From Ramlibacter cellulosilyticus (GTDB lineage Bacteria; Pseudomonadota; Gammaproteobacteria; Burkholderiales; Burkholderiaceae_C), in the NCBI RefSeq assembly GCF_014297465.1, contig NZ_JACORT010000001.1, positions 558,001 to 622,000 on the forward strand: a DNA stretch of 64,000 nucleotides, given 5' to 3'. Numbering within the stretch: position 1 is the first letter of the stretch; each line of letters opens with the position of its first letter. The notes under the pieces are model-generated. The model searched no databases, was not told where the DNA came from, and saw nothing but the letters and a program-made list of their open reading frames with translations. Positions 62,914 to 64,000 of the stretch are shown here, one piece after another. The position numbers and the translations under genes are program-made.

Positions 62914-63642
62914 CGTCAACGAAAACCCGCCGCGGTCCTCGGTGGAAACCGTCACGACGGGCTGCGTCACCGTGGACAGCAGTTCCCTGGCGCCATCCCA
63001 GATGATCTGCACGCCCAGGCACAGGAGGATGAAGGCGGCGAGCCGGAGGAACACCACGGTGCCGGCCTCGCCGAGCGGGCGCAGCAGCACCTGCGCATAG
63101 CGGAACGCGAAGTACAGCAGCACGCCGCAGGCGAGCAGCGCCAGCAGGCCGCCGCCGATGTGGGCGAGCGTCACGGTCACCCGCGCGTCGATCAGCGAGA
63201 CCCCCACCGTGATCGCCGCGGCGATGGAGCCGGGGCCGCAACTGATCGGGAAGGTCAGCGGATAGAAGGCCTGGCGCCGCGCCTGTTCGGGCGTGAAGGC
63301 GTCGGCCAGGGCCGCGCGGTCGTCCGCATGCACCGGGTCGGCGGAGAGCAGGCGCCACGCGGCGGCGGCCACGACGAGGCCACCGCCCACGCGCACGATG
63401 GGCAGCGAGATGCCGAAGAAGTCCAGCACGTAGGAGCCCACCAGCATGGAGCCCGCCAGCAGCAGGATCATGTTGCCGGCGATGCGCCGCGCCAGCAGGG
63501 CGCGCGTCTCGGCGCTCGCCCCTTCGGTCAGGGTGAGGAAGACGGGGGCGGTCGCTGCCGGATTCACGATCGGCAGGATGGCGGCGAGCGCGAACAGGAA
63601 TCCGCGCCCGACGGCCCCCAGGAGTTCCCAGCTCACGGCCAT
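62905..63642 (-). CDS. MarC-family membrane protein
   Basis: A 245-residue protein with six helices: FLFALAAILPIVNPAATAPV, GNMILLLAGSMLVGSYVLDF, FPISCGPGSIAAAITVGVSL and RLAAFILLCLGVQIIWDGAR fit MarC/YchE, described as putative transporters with no settled substrate. The name (multiple antibiotic resistance) is historical. Its stop overlaps an operator-like palindrome serving icmF. Confidence 0.9.
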   Translation of the reverse strand: MAVSWELLGAVGRGFLFALAAILPIVNPAATAPVFLTLTEGASAETRALLARRIAGNMILLLAGSMLVGSYVLDFFGISLPIVRVGGGLVVAAAAWRLLSADPVHADDRAALADAFTPEQARRQAFYPLTFPISCGPGSIAAAITVGVSLIDARVTVTLAHIGGGLLALLACGVLLYFAFRYAQVLLRPLGEAGTVVFLRLAAFILLCLGVQIIWDGARELLSTVTQPVVTVSTEDRGGFSLTLT

Positions 63643-63692
63643 GGAGTCTCTCGGTCTGGTCGGTCACGCATTCTGCACGCGGCCCAGGATGG

Positions 63693-63717
63693 AAAAAGGC
63701 GGCCGGAGCCGCCTTTT
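63693..63717 (-). terminator. Intrinsic terminator of the TRAP permease gene
   Basis: 10-bp stem AAAAGGCGGC/GCCGCCTTTT with a 4-base loop, followed on the minus strand by a further T, just after the TRAP gene stop at 63735. The A-run on the other side makes it potentially bidirectional. Confidence 0.75.
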
Positions 63718-63734
63718 CGCCGTGCATGGTGCGC

Positions 63735-64000
63735 TCAGCGTCCGTACAGGACCGAGGGCAGCCACAGGCCGATCTCGGGCCAGATGTACAGCAGGAAGAT
63801 CGCGAGGATCTGGATGCCCATGAACGGGATCATCCCCGCGAAGATCTGGTTCAGCGTCACGTGCGGCGGGCTCACCCCCTTCAGGTAGAAGGCGGACATC
63901 GCCACCGGCGGGGACAGGAAGGCCGTCTGCAGGTTCAGCGCCACCAGCAGGCCGAACAGCAGCGGGTCGACCCCGAAGTTGTCCAGCAGCGGCACGAAGA
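63735..64000 (-). CDS. TRAP transporter large permease, C-terminus (partial)
   Basis: The last 87 residues of a DctM-type 12-helix permease: PLLFGLLVALNLQTAFLSPP, VAMSAFYLKGV, IFAGMIPFMGIQILAIFLLY and a terminal WLPSVLYGR. The frame is open to the window edge. TRAP systems import organic acids with a periplasmic receptor. Followed by an intrinsic terminator. Confidence 0.9.
   Translation of the reverse strand, partial: FVPLLDNFGVDPLLFGLLVALNLQTAFLSPPVAMSAFYLKGVSPPHVTLNQIFAGMIPFMGIQILAIFLLYIWPEIGLWLPSVLYGR

Overview
The window is high in G+C (about 70% by eye, not computed) and densely coded on both strands. It looks like chromosomal DNA of a betaproteobacterium of order Burkholderiales, most likely family Comamonadaceae (Ramlibacter/Variovorax-like). 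The case rests on two orphan Bug-type tripartite-tricarboxylate receptors, a TctDE-like two-component pair, an IcmF fused acyl-CoA mutase, many GTG/TTG starts with 4-bp stop/start overlaps, and families of palindromic intergenic repeats. I see no rRNA, tRNA, CRISPR array, IS transposase, prophage or replication origin. No gene-free gap exceeds 300 bp; the longest is 814-1095.

Layout. 1-3.6 kb: M50 protease (partial), YciO, RNase AM-like PHP protein, EamA permease, pyroglutamyl peptidase. 3.6-13.3 kb: zinc metallopeptidase, RhlE-type helicase, ApaH with a DUF2971 protein, CNNM/CBS membrane protein, SapC-like protein, an orphan response regulator overlapping crcB, a small secreted protein, HPPD. 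13.5-17.4 kb: YitT-like protein, a TctD/TctE-like pair, TerC, a UspA-like protein. 17.7-22.6 kb: acyl-CoA ligase, amidase, Mut7-C and Bug receptor in a tight row. 22.6-31.7 kb: lipid kinase facing a large locus of AtuA, its detached C-terminal domain, a DUF1028 protein and a complete dipeptide/oligopeptide ABC importer, which reads as an uptake-plus-catabolism unit. 31.8-40.7 kb: an HlyD/ABC/ABC-2 exporter, YbhB-like protein, MFS permease, second Bug receptor, aldo/keto reductase, deaminase, cupin.

40.7-50.5 kb: small unknowns including two tandem Lys/Ala/Cys-rich secreted paralogues, then a TetR-controlled RND tripartite pump (adaptor, permease, outer-membrane factor) with a clear operator, and a single-domain receiver. 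50.5-58.6 kb: an SDR protein lacking the catalytic residues, a quinone-oxidoreductase-like MDR, an MFS permease, DUF192 overlapping glgX, an alpha/beta hydrolase, DAHP synthase and a small STAS-like protein. 58.7-64 kb: 3-hydroxyacyl-CoA dehydrogenase and IcmF (short/branched-chain acyl-CoA metabolism) preceded by a palindrome resembling the LiuR operator, then MarC and the C-terminus of a TRAP transporter large permease.

The most distinctive non-coding content is the repeats. They include a 120-bp hairpin built of CGCAAAGG-like units (three full copies and a remnant), a GTAGGCTGGGTT palindrome family (three full copies, one carrying a minisatellite, plus a half copy), a symmetric four-hairpin element at 822-1088, and two other palindromic elements. 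I found no convincing undescribed defence or toxin system. The best candidates for new biology are the AtuA/DUF1028/ABC locus, the non-canonical SDR, and the repeat architecture.
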